From contig CAZCFM010000003.1 of assembly GCA_964497855.1 (NCBI GenBank), positions 1-63,525 of the forward strand: a stretch of DNA of 63,525 bases, read 5' to 3'. A model generated the notes under the pieces. It saw nothing but the letters and a program-made list of their open reading frames with translations. It made no database searches and was not told where the DNA came from. Shown here piece by piece: positions 32,453 to 42,300 of this stretch. Both the position numbers and the translations under genes were made by a program. This DNA comes from CAYLNG01 sp964497855. GTDB lineage: Bacteria; Verrucomicrobiota; Kiritimatiellia; SS1-B-03-39; UBA6053. Positions within the stretch are counted from its first letter, which is position 1; the number at the start of each line of letters is the position of its first letter.

Positions 32453-34630
32453 TCAACCGGCCGCGGTGGTCCACGCGCGCACCTGCGGCTGGGCGTGGGC
32501 GAGCAGGGCGGCATAGGCGGCGGGAGTAAGGTGGAGCTGGTCCTCCACGTAGTAGTGCGGGACAGGGTTTCCCTGCGGCAGGAAAACAGGGTCGCTGTCG
32601 ATCCACAGGTCCTCCGGCGGCAGGGCGGCGCGGATGGCACTGCAGACGTCGGCAATCTCCCCGTGGCGTCCGTCGCGCTGCGGACATTTGATGATGGAGA
32701 TGTAGCCGAAAGGGCAGGGGATCTGCTCCCGCACCCGCAGCAGGTCGCGGAGGATGTCATCGGGATTCCGGCGGTTGCCGACATCGTTGCTGCCGACGTA
32801 GCAGAGCACGAAATCGGGTTCGATCTCCCGCAACAGAGGGCCGATGCGGTCAATCCAGTCGCTGGTGATGGTCCCGCCAATGGCGCGGTTGACGACCCGC
32901 AGCTCCGGGGCAAGGGCATCCGGCTGCCCCCATTGCTCCATGATGGAGCTGCCGATGAGGAGGAGGGTTTGGGGACGGGAGTTGATTTTTATTCCGGCGA
33001 GGCGGGAGGCGGCATCCACCCGCAGGGCTTTCAGGGTGAGTGAGACCTCGCCCCCGCACAAATCCATTTCCACGGCCTTTCCCGTGGCCACACGAAGCGG
33101 GGGTGCGCCTGAAGACAAGGACAGCTCCCATTCGTCGGGAGCAGGGACGGCCTGTGTTTGCACGCATTCGATGGTGGCGGTTCCCGCGTGTGAAACCTCC
33201 ATGTTGTAGGTTGCGCAGGCGCCGGGGGTTTCCCAGCCGATGATGCCGTTCACGCAATTCACCGCGCCACCAGTGACCGCGCAGGGCATATTTGCGGCAA
33301 AAAACTGTTCTCCCGGCAGTATTTTCAACACCGGGGGCTGGAAGGCGTGGGGTTCCCGCAGGATCTCCGTCCACCAGGTGCGCAACGTGGCAAACAGCTC
33401 CTCCCTCCGTGCGGGAAACTCCGCGGCCACATCGTGCAGCTCGGCGGGGTCGTTTTCCAGATCGTAGAGCAGCAGCTCTCTGCGGGAGGCGTACTCGGGG
33501 TTGAGAATCAGTTTAAACATTCCACGACGGATGGCAAGGGATTGTTCCTCAAAGGGTCCAGGCGGACCCGGCTTATACTCTCCGGGGATACCGGTCATGG
33601 AGTACGGGGGCCCCGAAGTGAGCCAGCCGAGATGGGCATAAGTGAAGATGTCCCCGGTGCGAGCAGGGATTCTCTCCAGCAAGGTGGGGGCAAAGGAGCG
33701 GCCCTCCATCCGTTCGCAGGGAATTCCGCAAAGCGCGAGGAGCGTGGGCGGGAGATCCAACAACTGCAGCGGGTCGGTGCAGGCACAGGGGGCAATCGCG
33801 GCGGGCCAGCGGATGAACAGTGGCGACTGAAGCCCGTTCTCGTAAAGATCGCCCTTCCATCCCCGGCGGCCGGAACGGTTGCGGAGCTTGCGGTCGGTCT
33901 CGTTCAGCTCGTTTGCCGCAATCGCGGGGCCGTGATCGCTGAGAAACAGCACGACGGTGTTTTCCATTTGCCCTGTCTCCTCCAGTCGCGTCAACAGGCG
34001 GCCGATTTGCTCGTCGAGAAAGGAAATCATGGCCCGGTTGACGGCCAGACCCGGAGGACAGCCGCGGTCTTTATGGAAGTGCACCCAGTGCTCCGGAGCA
34101 TCGTGCGGGGTGTGTGGCGTGAGGGTCGGCACATACGCGAACCAGGGTTGATCCGTGTGCCGCTGGATAAAATCGCCGGCCAACTCCACGATGTGTTCAT
34201 CCGCCCATTGCTCCGAAGAACTGCGGACGCCGTTATAGCGGCCCCTGGTTTGCCGGTGTCGATACAGATCGGCCATGTACGCTTCCTGAAAGCCCCGCTG
34301 CCAGGGGAAGTAGCCCTCGCTGTGGCCCAGATGCCATTTGCCCCACATGCCGGTCGCGTAGCCGGCGTCCCGGAAACGTTCCGCCAGCGTGGTTTCGTCC
34401 AGATGAAGAAAATCCTTGCCTCCGTGCACATGACTCACCCCCACACGCAGCGGATGACGCCCGGTCAACAGCGCCGCGCGGGAGGGCGAGCAGACCGGCT
34501 GCACACTGAAGTCGTTTGCCGAGAACGATTCCTCCCGCAGCTTCAGCAAATGCGGCGTGTGGGGACCATGCAATCCGAGGTCATCGGGACCGAGGTCGTC
34601 ACACTGGATCAACAAGACATTTGGGGGCAT
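32453..34630 (-). CDS. sulfatase fused to C-terminal SGNH hydrolase
   Basis: About 725 residues. Sulfatase domain at the N-terminus: VLLIQCDDLGPDDLG, VCSPSRAALLTGRHPLRVG (C-x-P-S-R, C near 45) and VVLFLSDHGPAIAANE. From about residue 555 an SGNH/GDSL esterase domain follows with all blocks visible: TLLLIGSSIMEQWG (Ser), AIGGTI (Gly), CYVGSNDVG (Asn-Asp, about 610) and DQLHLTPAAY (Asp/His, about 698). No signal peptide is visible. ATG 34630 overlaps the end of the upstream sulfatase by 22 bases, so the two are coupled. It could remove both sulfate and ester (acyl/acetyl) groups from one glycan. Confidence 0.85.
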   Translation of the reverse strand: MPPNVLLIQCDDLGPDDLGLHGPHTPHLLKLREESFSANDFSVQPVCSPSRAALLTGRHPLRVGVSHVHGGKDFLHLDETTLAERFRDAGYATGMWGKWHLGHSEGYFPWQRGFQEAYMADLYRHRQTRGRYNGVRSSSEQWADEHIVELAGDFIQRHTDQPWFAYVPTLTPHTPHDAPEHWVHFHKDRGCPPGLAVNRAMISFLDEQIGRLLTRLEETGQMENTVVLFLSDHGPAIAANELNETDRKLRNRSGRRGWKGDLYENGLQSPLFIRWPAAIAPCACTDPLQLLDLPPTLLALCGIPCERMEGRSFAPTLLERIPARTGDIFTYAHLGWLTSGPPYSMTGIPGEYKPGPPGPFEEQSLAIRRGMFKLILNPEYASRRELLLYDLENDPAELHDVAAEFPARREELFATLRTWWTEILREPHAFQPPVLKILPGEQFFAANMPCAVTGGAVNCVNGIIGWETPGACATYNMEVSHAGTATIECVQTQAVPAPDEWELSLSSGAPPLRVATGKAVEMDLCGGEVSLTLKALRVDAASRLAGIKINSRPQTLLLIGSSIMEQWGQPDALAPELRVVNRAIGGTITSDWIDRIGPLLREIEPDFVLCYVGSNDVGNRRNPDDILRDLLRVREQIPCPFGYISIIKCPQRDGRHGEIADVCSAIRAALPPEDLWIDSDPVFLPQGNPVPHYYVEDQLHLTPAAYAALLAHAQPQVRAWTTAAG

Positions 34631-35907
34631 AGCTTCTCTCGAATGGTGGAGGGGGCGGGCCAGGCGGGTCCCCAGCCGGGTTGTTCGAGCCTGGGCGGGG
34701 GAGGGCCGGGGACGAAATCGGCGAGGGCGCGGGCCTCGGACTCCTGAAGCCTGCGGAAGGATTCGAGGCGCGCGGGATCGCAGACGGAGTGATTTTCCCG
34801 AGGGTCGGAAACGAGGTCGTAGAGTTCTTCCGAAGGTCGGAAGCGGCCGGGCCAGGCGTCGGGAATGTAGTGGCGGATGTAGAGATGTTCCGGCGTGCGG
34901 ATGGCGCGGATGGGGTCGTAGAGATCCGTCCAGTCGGCATCGTCGGGCCGCAGTTTTTCGCCGTGGAAATTGCGCTCCAGATAGAGATGATCGCGATGGG
35001 GCGCGTCGGGCTGGCCGATGACGGACCAGAAAGAGCGCCCGTCGATGTGTTCGGGCGGGGGCAGCCCGAAGGCCTCGCACCAGGTGGGTCGGAAATCGAG
35101 GTTGCTGAGAAGGGTGTTGCGCGTTTCGCCGGCGTGGCGTCCGTCGGGCAGCCGCAGGAGGAAGGCAATTTCCGTGCCGAGTCCGTAGAGCGTGCCCTTG
35201 GCTCGGGGGCCCGAGATGCCGTGGTCGGTGGTGAAAACAACGACGGTGGTTTCGCGAAGGCCGAGGCGGTCGATGCCCGCCAGCAAGCGTCCGATGTGAA
35301 GGTCCATAAAGGCGATGGAGGCGGCGAAGCGGCGAAAGTCCTCTTCTTTGCCGGGGTAGTCGGGCATGCCCGGAGGATTCCAGACGGGCGTGTCCGGAGG
35401 CAGGGCGGGAATGCGTCCGCCTACCGCGGGCCAGGTGCAGGCGTGCGGTTCCTGGGTGGCGATGTTGAGGTAGAAGGGGCGGGAGCGGTCGCGCCGTTCG
35501 AGGGTCCGCAGGGCATTGTCCACCACCCTGTCGCTGTTCCAGTCGGACCAGTCGTGTGAGAGATCGATTTCGTAGCGGTCGGTGCGGGGATGGCGTTCGT
35601 GGTTGATGCCGGAGAGAATCGTCTGGTATCCCGCCGCATTGAAATCATCGACGCTGGTGGAGCGGTCCAGCGGAAGGGGCCAGCCCATGTGGGAAAGTCC
35701 GATGGCCCCGCTGCGGTGCGCGTGTTGCCCGCTCATGGCGCAGGCGCGCGACGGGGAGCAGGCGGGAGAAGCGCAATGGGCGTTGGTGAAGCGGACGGAT
35801 TCGGCCGCAAAGCGGTCCAGACAAGGGGTCGGCACATCGGCGCCATAACAGCCCATGGCGCGGCCCAGATCGTGACAGACGATGTACAAGAAATTGTGTG
35901 GAGACAT
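34609..35907 (-). CDS. sulfatase (FGly, Cys type)
   Basis: About 432 residues. NFLYIVCHDLGRAMGCYG (metal Asp), ACSPSRACAMSGQHAHRSG (C-x-P-S-R, C near 49), and VVVFTTDHGISGPRAKG (Asp-His) show a complete arylsulfatase-type active site. No signal peptide is visible. ATG 35907 was chosen because SPHNFLYIV matches family N-termini; the open frame extends further upstream but through the regulon palindrome. First gene of the operon with the sulfatase-SGNH fusion. Confidence 0.87.
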   Translation of the reverse strand: MSPHNFLYIVCHDLGRAMGCYGADVPTPCLDRFAAESVRFTNAHCASPACSPSRACAMSGQHAHRSGAIGLSHMGWPLPLDRSTSVDDFNAAGYQTILSGINHERHPRTDRYEIDLSHDWSDWNSDRVVDNALRTLERRDRSRPFYLNIATQEPHACTWPAVGGRIPALPPDTPVWNPPGMPDYPGKEEDFRRFAASIAFMDLHIGRLLAGIDRLGLRETTVVVFTTDHGISGPRAKGTLYGLGTEIAFLLRLPDGRHAGETRNTLLSNLDFRPTWCEAFGLPPPEHIDGRSFWSVIGQPDAPHRDHLYLERNFHGEKLRPDDADWTDLYDPIRAIRTPEHLYIRHYIPDAWPGRFRPSEELYDLVSDPRENHSVCDPARLESFRRLQESEARALADFVPGPPPPRLEQPGWGPAWPAPSTIREKLCPQMSC

Positions 35908-35953
35908 TTCTGCTTGTGTATGTGGTTTGGAAATGAGAGCAAACGCGAACAAA

Positions 35954-35967
35954 TTCAATTTGTTGAA
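35954..35967. promoter_or_regulatory. regulon palindrome, site f (double-sulfatase operon)
   Basis: TTCAATTTGTTGAA, perfect, extending to ATTCAATTTGTTGAAT. It sits 46 bases upstream of the sulfatase start. Confidence 0.65.
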
Positions 35968-36052
35968 TCCAACGAAATATATCCCTCCCAAATGCGAGTT
36001 CGTGTGGTTCATCAACAGCGGAGTACTGGACAGGATGACCTGATCCGAGACT

Positions 36053-36301
36053 TCAAGCTTCATCATCCAGCGAATCCAGGGAATGAAACACAAGCTCTCC
36101 ACGCTCATAGGCGCGGATCTGCGCCATGGTTTCCGGTTGGGCCAAAATCTCCATCGTTTCCACAATCGCGTCCATCCGTTTCTTGGATACGACAAACGCG
36201 ACGGTTTCCTGATGCCGGGTGATCGGAATCATGCCCATCGTGGCGCTTTCCTTGACCATGGCCGGCAGCCTTTGCTGCGCCTGGGTAATGGTATACGTAG
36301 C
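36053..36301 (-). pseudogene. orphan Phd/YefM antitoxin without a usable start
   Basis: From the minus strand the frame reads EATYTITQAQQRLPAM, then GMIPITRHQETVAFVVSKKR and a short tail: the full Phd/YefM core. But no ATG, GTG or TTG precedes the conserved first strand; the first ATG (36259) falls inside helix 1 and would remove it. The conserved part abuts the stop codon of the 2170-residue gene. No PIN or RelE-like toxin follows. I read it as a decayed antitoxin; translation from a rare start codon cannot be excluded. Confidence 0.65.
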
Positions 36302-36302
36302 C

Positions 36303-39300
36303 TCACTCCCGCCGCACCCGCAGATGCAAAAAGAGCAGGTTTCCGGTGGCGGGGATCTGCACTTCGCCCAAACCCGCGCCTTGCCCTTCCCACACCTTTG
36401 CCCAGTCTGGCAGTTGATCGGCGGCCCAGACCTCGTAAATGAGCGCGGCGTCGTCGATGCGCGGGAAATTCAACGTCAGGCCCGTGCCGCTGCGGGTGGG
36501 CAGGAGCCGGAAGGTCGAGGCGGGCGTGGCGGCGGTTCCGCCGAGAGCGTAGCGCAGGAGGTTGGGAACGCCGTCGATCGTGTCGGTGGCCGCGCCCGCG
36601 ATGCCGTTGTCGAGGGCCCAGCGCGTGTAGCCATCGCTGACGCGCAGATACAGCAGAGGGCGGTGTAGGGAGGGCACGATCACGTCGGATCGTCCGCTGT
36701 GCGTGTCCTGCAGGGGGCTCCATCCAAGAATGTTGGCGTGAATCCATCGGTCGTATTCGCCGCCAATCCACAGGGAGGTTCCGGGATTCACGGTTTCCGC
36801 GAAACCGCTGATTTGAAAATCATCGCAGTCCACGAAGCGAAACAGATAGGGATTCGGACGGTTCGGGTCGGGCGAGGCGAGACCTCCGCTGCCAAAGACA
36901 CGGACATGCCGCGCGTTTTCAAAATAGAGCAGCGTTCCTTTCAGTTCGGATTTTGTGCCGTACACGCTGATGTTTTCGACGTCGATAAATTCGGCGTGAT
37001 TGACGCTGTCCTGCTGCTGCAGGTGCAAATGATACAGGTGCAGCGGCTGGCGTGTGCCTTGCACGCGGAGAAAGGGCACGTGACTGCGCAGCGCCTGGCG
37101 TCCATGCACCCAGAATCCGAACCAGCGTCCGCTGCCATTGCCTCGGACCTGCACGGTGGGTTCGGATCCCGGCCAGGCCCACTGGCCCGCGCCAAAGTCA
37201 TCCTGCGGATAGTTGGGGTTGATCCCCCCGCCGATGCCGTAAAAGGAGGAGGCGACAAAGTCGGGGCGGATGTTGGTGCCGGCGCGGGATTCCAGGCGGA
37301 CGCCGCGCAGGACGGAGTTGCCGCCGGAGCGCCATTCCAGCGCGTAATTGCCGACCGGCGTGGGATTGTGCTGGGCCAGCGGATAGTGGCGTTTCAGATG
37401 CAGAAAGGCGATCACCGTGTCCGCGTCCGCCGCGTCGGCGGTGCTGACAATCGGACGGTCCCCGGCGGCTTCGTCGGTGTTTGCGAATCGATGGGTCAGG
37501 GATGAGAGGGCCTCGATGACGCTGAAATTGTGATGGACGCCGATGAGTTTGCTTTGGGGGCGCAGGGTCAGGGTGTTGGAGACCCGGTAGTGGCCCTTGG
37601 GCAGAAAGACAATGTCATGGGCGTTGATCGCGGTCTGCAACGCGGCATGATCGTCGGTGACCCCATCGCCAACGGCGCCGAGGTTGCGCACATTGACCGC
37701 GCCGGGAGACTCCCAGGTGGGGAAAGACGTTGCCCACCGGTGGCGGCTGTGCAGATCGGACGGCGGAGCGACTCCGCTTGTCGATTCCAACAGCAGGCCT
37801 GTCTGGGGGACCCCGTTCCTCCAGAGCTGCTCCAGAGGCTGTCCCCAGCTCTGATTGCCGGGGCGAACCTCAACCGCCAGCCGCGCGAAGCGCATCCAGC
37901 CAGAGGGGTTCGCGGGGGCATCCGCCGTCCAAACACGCTCGCCGTTTTGCACGAAAACATTGTCCAAATAAAAACTGCGGCCCGCGCCGGCCGGCATGTC
38001 GATCACCGTGTTCGATGCATGGTGCGAAGCATAGGCAACCGAGCTGTCCACCCATTGCAGATTTCCATCGAAGGGTTGTTCCGCATAATTGCGTTGCAGG
38101 CGCAGCACCGGACCCGGCGTTCCGCGTGAGATCGCCACCCCGACCAACACCATGGCGCCGCGGGTGCTCGACCACAGGGCCAAATCCGACTGATCGACAA
38201 AGGTGGATCCCGTGATGGTGACCGTGGGCTGCGACCCGCCGCCGCCAAGGGACTGGGTTCGCGTGTCGATGCCGATGACGCCACCGGTGACACTCACCTG
38301 ATGGGTGGTTCCGCCCGAGCCGGGAACGCCCCAAATGCCCGTGTGGCCGCCGACACGGAGATCGATGTTCAGGTCCTGAAGGGTGCAGCCTTCGGCGCCC
38401 TGCATGCGCAGCGCCACCGCCCCGGCATTTCCCGCCTCCACGCGGAAATCCAAACCGATCACGGCCTGATTGTAGAGAGTGTTTTCGCCACTTTCGTTGT
38501 CCGCCGTCCCCCGGTTGAAGAAATGCAGCATGGCCCGGCGGGCATTGGGGTCATTGAACCCGGCGGCGTTGGCGGAGAGGACGAGGGTGGCGCGCTGGGC
38601 GGGATTGACGGTGGAGCCCATCAACACCGCCGGAAAATCCGGGTCGTCATCCGGCTGGTTTACGATCAGGCGTGCGGAGATGCGGTATTCTCCCGCCGGG
38701 AACCACACGACGCTTTGATTCGCGATGCCGTGGTTGATGGCGGATTGCAGGGACGCGGTCGAATCGGTGAGACCGCTCGGATCCGCTCCGAAGTCGAGAA
38801 CGGACACGTAGCCTGCGGGCACGGGCGGTGGCGGGGGGGTGCTGAAGCTGGAGACCGTTTTCACGACCACGTCGTCGAGTTCATAGTAGCCGTTGAAGAC
38901 CGAGCCGGAGGCGTAGGTGCTGCCGGTGCCGCTGCCGGTGCTGAAGGAGAAGTCTTCGAGGTTCGCGGCGGTGATGCCGGTGGCAGTGTTGTTGAGGTGG
39001 AGTGCGCCGTTGATCCAGAGACTGAGGCGTCTGGGTTGGACGCTGTGAGGGCCGGTGGGCGAGGGGAAGGTCTGTTCCGTCGGGCCCGCGTTGGCGGCGA
39101 TGACGAGGGCAAGTTCATAAACGCCGCCGGAGGGAGTGACGCTGAAATTGGCGCTGTTTCCGCCCGCTCCGGTGCTGCGGAAGGTGTTGGCGGTGGCGCG
39201 GGCCTGGACCGTGAACGACGCAAAGGCGGGGCCGTTGCCTGTGCCGGTGGAAGGTGTGAAGATGCCGCTGCGGAAGTTCTGTCCAATCGTGAAGCCCAGG

Positions 39301-42300
39301 AAGTTGGTGTCGGCGGAGGGCCAGTTTTGCGGAGCAAGACGGACAGTGGCGGAGACCACGGCGAAGTTCGATTCCACTGGCAGGTTGGTCTGGCGGGTGG
39401 AGCGGTAGGCGGAGAGCTGGGCGGAGTTTCCGTCGTCGGTGTAGGCGATGGTGTTGCGCAGACGGCCCAGAGTGACGGAAAGGCTGGCCCGGTTGTTGGC
39501 GGTGGTGTCCGTGCCGATATAATCGAAGAGATGTGGGGCAGAGCCGATGTAATCCGCGACGGCGGAAGAACTGCCGAACCGCTGCGTGAATATCGAGGTT
39601 GGGGTGACTGTTATCGTGACGGAGGCGCTCGCGGTCTTGCCTCCGCTGTCGGTTACGCTGCGGGTGATCGTGTGCGTGCCGGCGCTGAGTTGAGAGAAAA
39701 CTCCGCCCACAGGCATGAAAACGCCGTCAATCGAAGATGACCAGGTGGCGCTGCTGATTGCGCCATCTTCGGAGTCGTTGCCCGTGCCGGAAAAAGGAAT
39801 AGAGGCATCCTGCTGAAACGTCGATCCCGGGTTGGGCGCGGTGATGGCTGTGGTCGGCGGGTTGTTGATGCGTTGGAAATTCGCGGTGACCGCGAGGGGG
39901 GAGGAGACGTTGGTCAGCGTCAGCGGATTCGCGGTGGTGGAAGCGCCGGACCATGTCCAGTTGAAGAGTTCGTAGCCGTTGGCGGGCACAGCGGTGACGG
40001 TTGTGGCATTGCCGCCCTCCACGACGCTCTGGTTGAGATCGCCGAGAAGCGAACCGTTGGCCCCCGCGGAGAAGGTGACCGTGTAAAAGGCCGGCGGGGC
40101 TTGGGCGGTGGACCAACGCAGATTGTCGATCGCCATGAAGTCGCCGAGGTCGGAGTCCACGTTGGACGGCATGAAGCGGAGCACATAATAGTCGTAGCCA
40201 TTGCCGACTGGCAGCGCCGGAGTTTCAAATGCGGTCCAGTCGAAGTTCCCGGCGACGGAACCGAGATGAAGCAGCGTCGCCGCGCCGGTGGGGTTGGATC
40301 CGTAATTCCAGAAATCCCAGGAGAAGCTGCCATTGATGCCGTAGATGCGGTAATCGAGGCGGTTGGGCGTTCCGCTGCCGTCGGTGTTCTTGACGTCGAA
40401 GCGGAAGGCGACCGCGCCTTGCTTCGCTTTCAGGTCGGGGATGACGTAGCCGATGCCGGGCTGGGCTCCGGTTCTGCCCGTGCGGAACGTCTGAGACCAT
40501 TTGTTTGTGGAATCGTAGGTCCACTGGCTGTTGGGATCGGCGGTATGAATCCAATTGTTGACCGTGGTTTGATTAAATGATCCCGAATAGGTTGGGGTGG
40601 ATTGGAGATTGCCGTTGGGCAGCAGTGTCCAGGTGTGGAACATGTCGACAACGAGCGTGCGTGCGGCTTCCTGCACCGTTCCTTGGAGATCGGTGGCGCG
40701 CAGGTTCAGCGGGAATGAGCCGGCGTTGGTCGGGGTGCCGGTGATGCGTCCGGAAGCGCTCAGGCTCAGGCCGCTTGGCAAGGTGCCGGACAAAATCGTC
40801 CAGGTCGCGGGCGGGTTGCCTCCGGTCGTCTGGAGTTGAAACTCGTATTCGGATGCCAAATAGGCGGTTGGCAGTGCGGGGGAGGCCATCGCGAAGGCGG
40901 ACGGCGAACGGTCTACTTCGACCATGCGTCCGACCGAGGCGTTGTAGAAGCTGCCGGAGGGGGTCTGTTCCAGTTTGCGGGCGCGGACCATATAGACGAT
41001 CGGATCGGAGGGCGGCGCGGTATCGGTCCAGGAGAGTGTGCCGGTGGTGGCGTTGACGTGCAGGGGCGAAGCGTTGCGCTTGCTGAAGCCGCCGGTCAGG
41101 GAGGTGCCGGAATACAGATCATAGCCCTGTGTGGCGTCGGGCGAGGCGAGCCACTCGACCTGGACCTGTGCGCCTCCGTTTTGGAGGCGACCGCGGACCC
41201 AGGCGGGGGATTCGATCATCTGGTCGCGGAGGGTCGGGTCGCCCATGTGGCCGTTGAAAACGAAACCGGAGTAGTCTTGCGTTGCGCCGGAAGGATTTTG
41301 CACGGTCCAGGCGCCATTGATGTAGTTGCGCACGGCGGAACCATGGAGTCCGGTCTCGTTGTCGCGGTTGTTGATGGTGGCCTTCATCATGTCGCCGATG
41401 CTGCCGCCGAGTCCCATTTTGTGATACACATAGCGCCCCCGCGCGGGACTCGTGGTCCAGCTCAGGGTCCAGGAATCCGGCTCGGCGATGCGTTCCCGCA
41501 TCCAGGAGGTGATGTCCCAGTAGGAGACGCTGCTTTTCGCCGCCGTCCAAAAAACGGCGCGGCTCATGTTGGAGTCTTTGTTGGGTTCGTTGCCGGCGGT
41601 GAAGGCGTAGAGGTAGGGGCCGTGGTCGAAGGTGTATTGAGCCTCGGGCTGCCAGGCGACGCTTGGCATGTCGGCGTAGGTGATGCGTTCGATGTTTTCG
41701 AGGCCCGAGAGCTGAGGGATGTTTCGGAAAAACTCCTCTTGAACATGTTTAAAAAGCGCCCCGCCGTCCATCATAATGGAGCGCCGTCCGGGCTTGAAGC
41801 CGTTCTGGGCGTGTTTGTAGTCGTGCAGCTTGTTCAGATAGTTGCGCAGGGCGTTGATTTCGTCGCCGCCGTTGACGGCGCCGCGGAAGTCGATGCGCCC
41901 CCAGCCCATTTCGAAGGCTTCGGTGTGGCTTCTGAAATGTGTCTGGTCGAAGCGTCCGTCGCCGGGAACGTTGCGCCATTCGGCACGGACACTGCCGGAG
42001 GCATTGGCCGTGGGAACCGTGATTTCGCCTGTGTCGGTCCAGGTGTTGTTCACATCCGCGTAGTAGCAATCGGCGGCGTTCGCGCCGAGATCGGAATGGC
42101 CGTCCGAGGCCCAGGCGGCGCGAAGTCCGGAGCGCGGCTGGGGCACGCGGCCGAGGAGGATGACGTGTTTCACCTCGCCGGGGTAGGTGTTGTAGATGGC
42201 GATGATGTCGTTGCGGATCTGGGTGTGGAACCCGTCCACCGGGTCGGTCCAGTCGTTGCGGCCGTCGGGCGTGAGCACATCGTGAACCGCCCATCCGTCG

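Noticed and set aside
32453..35080. A longer N-terminal extension of the sulfatase-SGNH protein up to 35080
   Set aside because: The extra codons are Arg/Pro-rich antisense-like sequence over the upstream sulfatase; the domain begins at the ATG at 34630.
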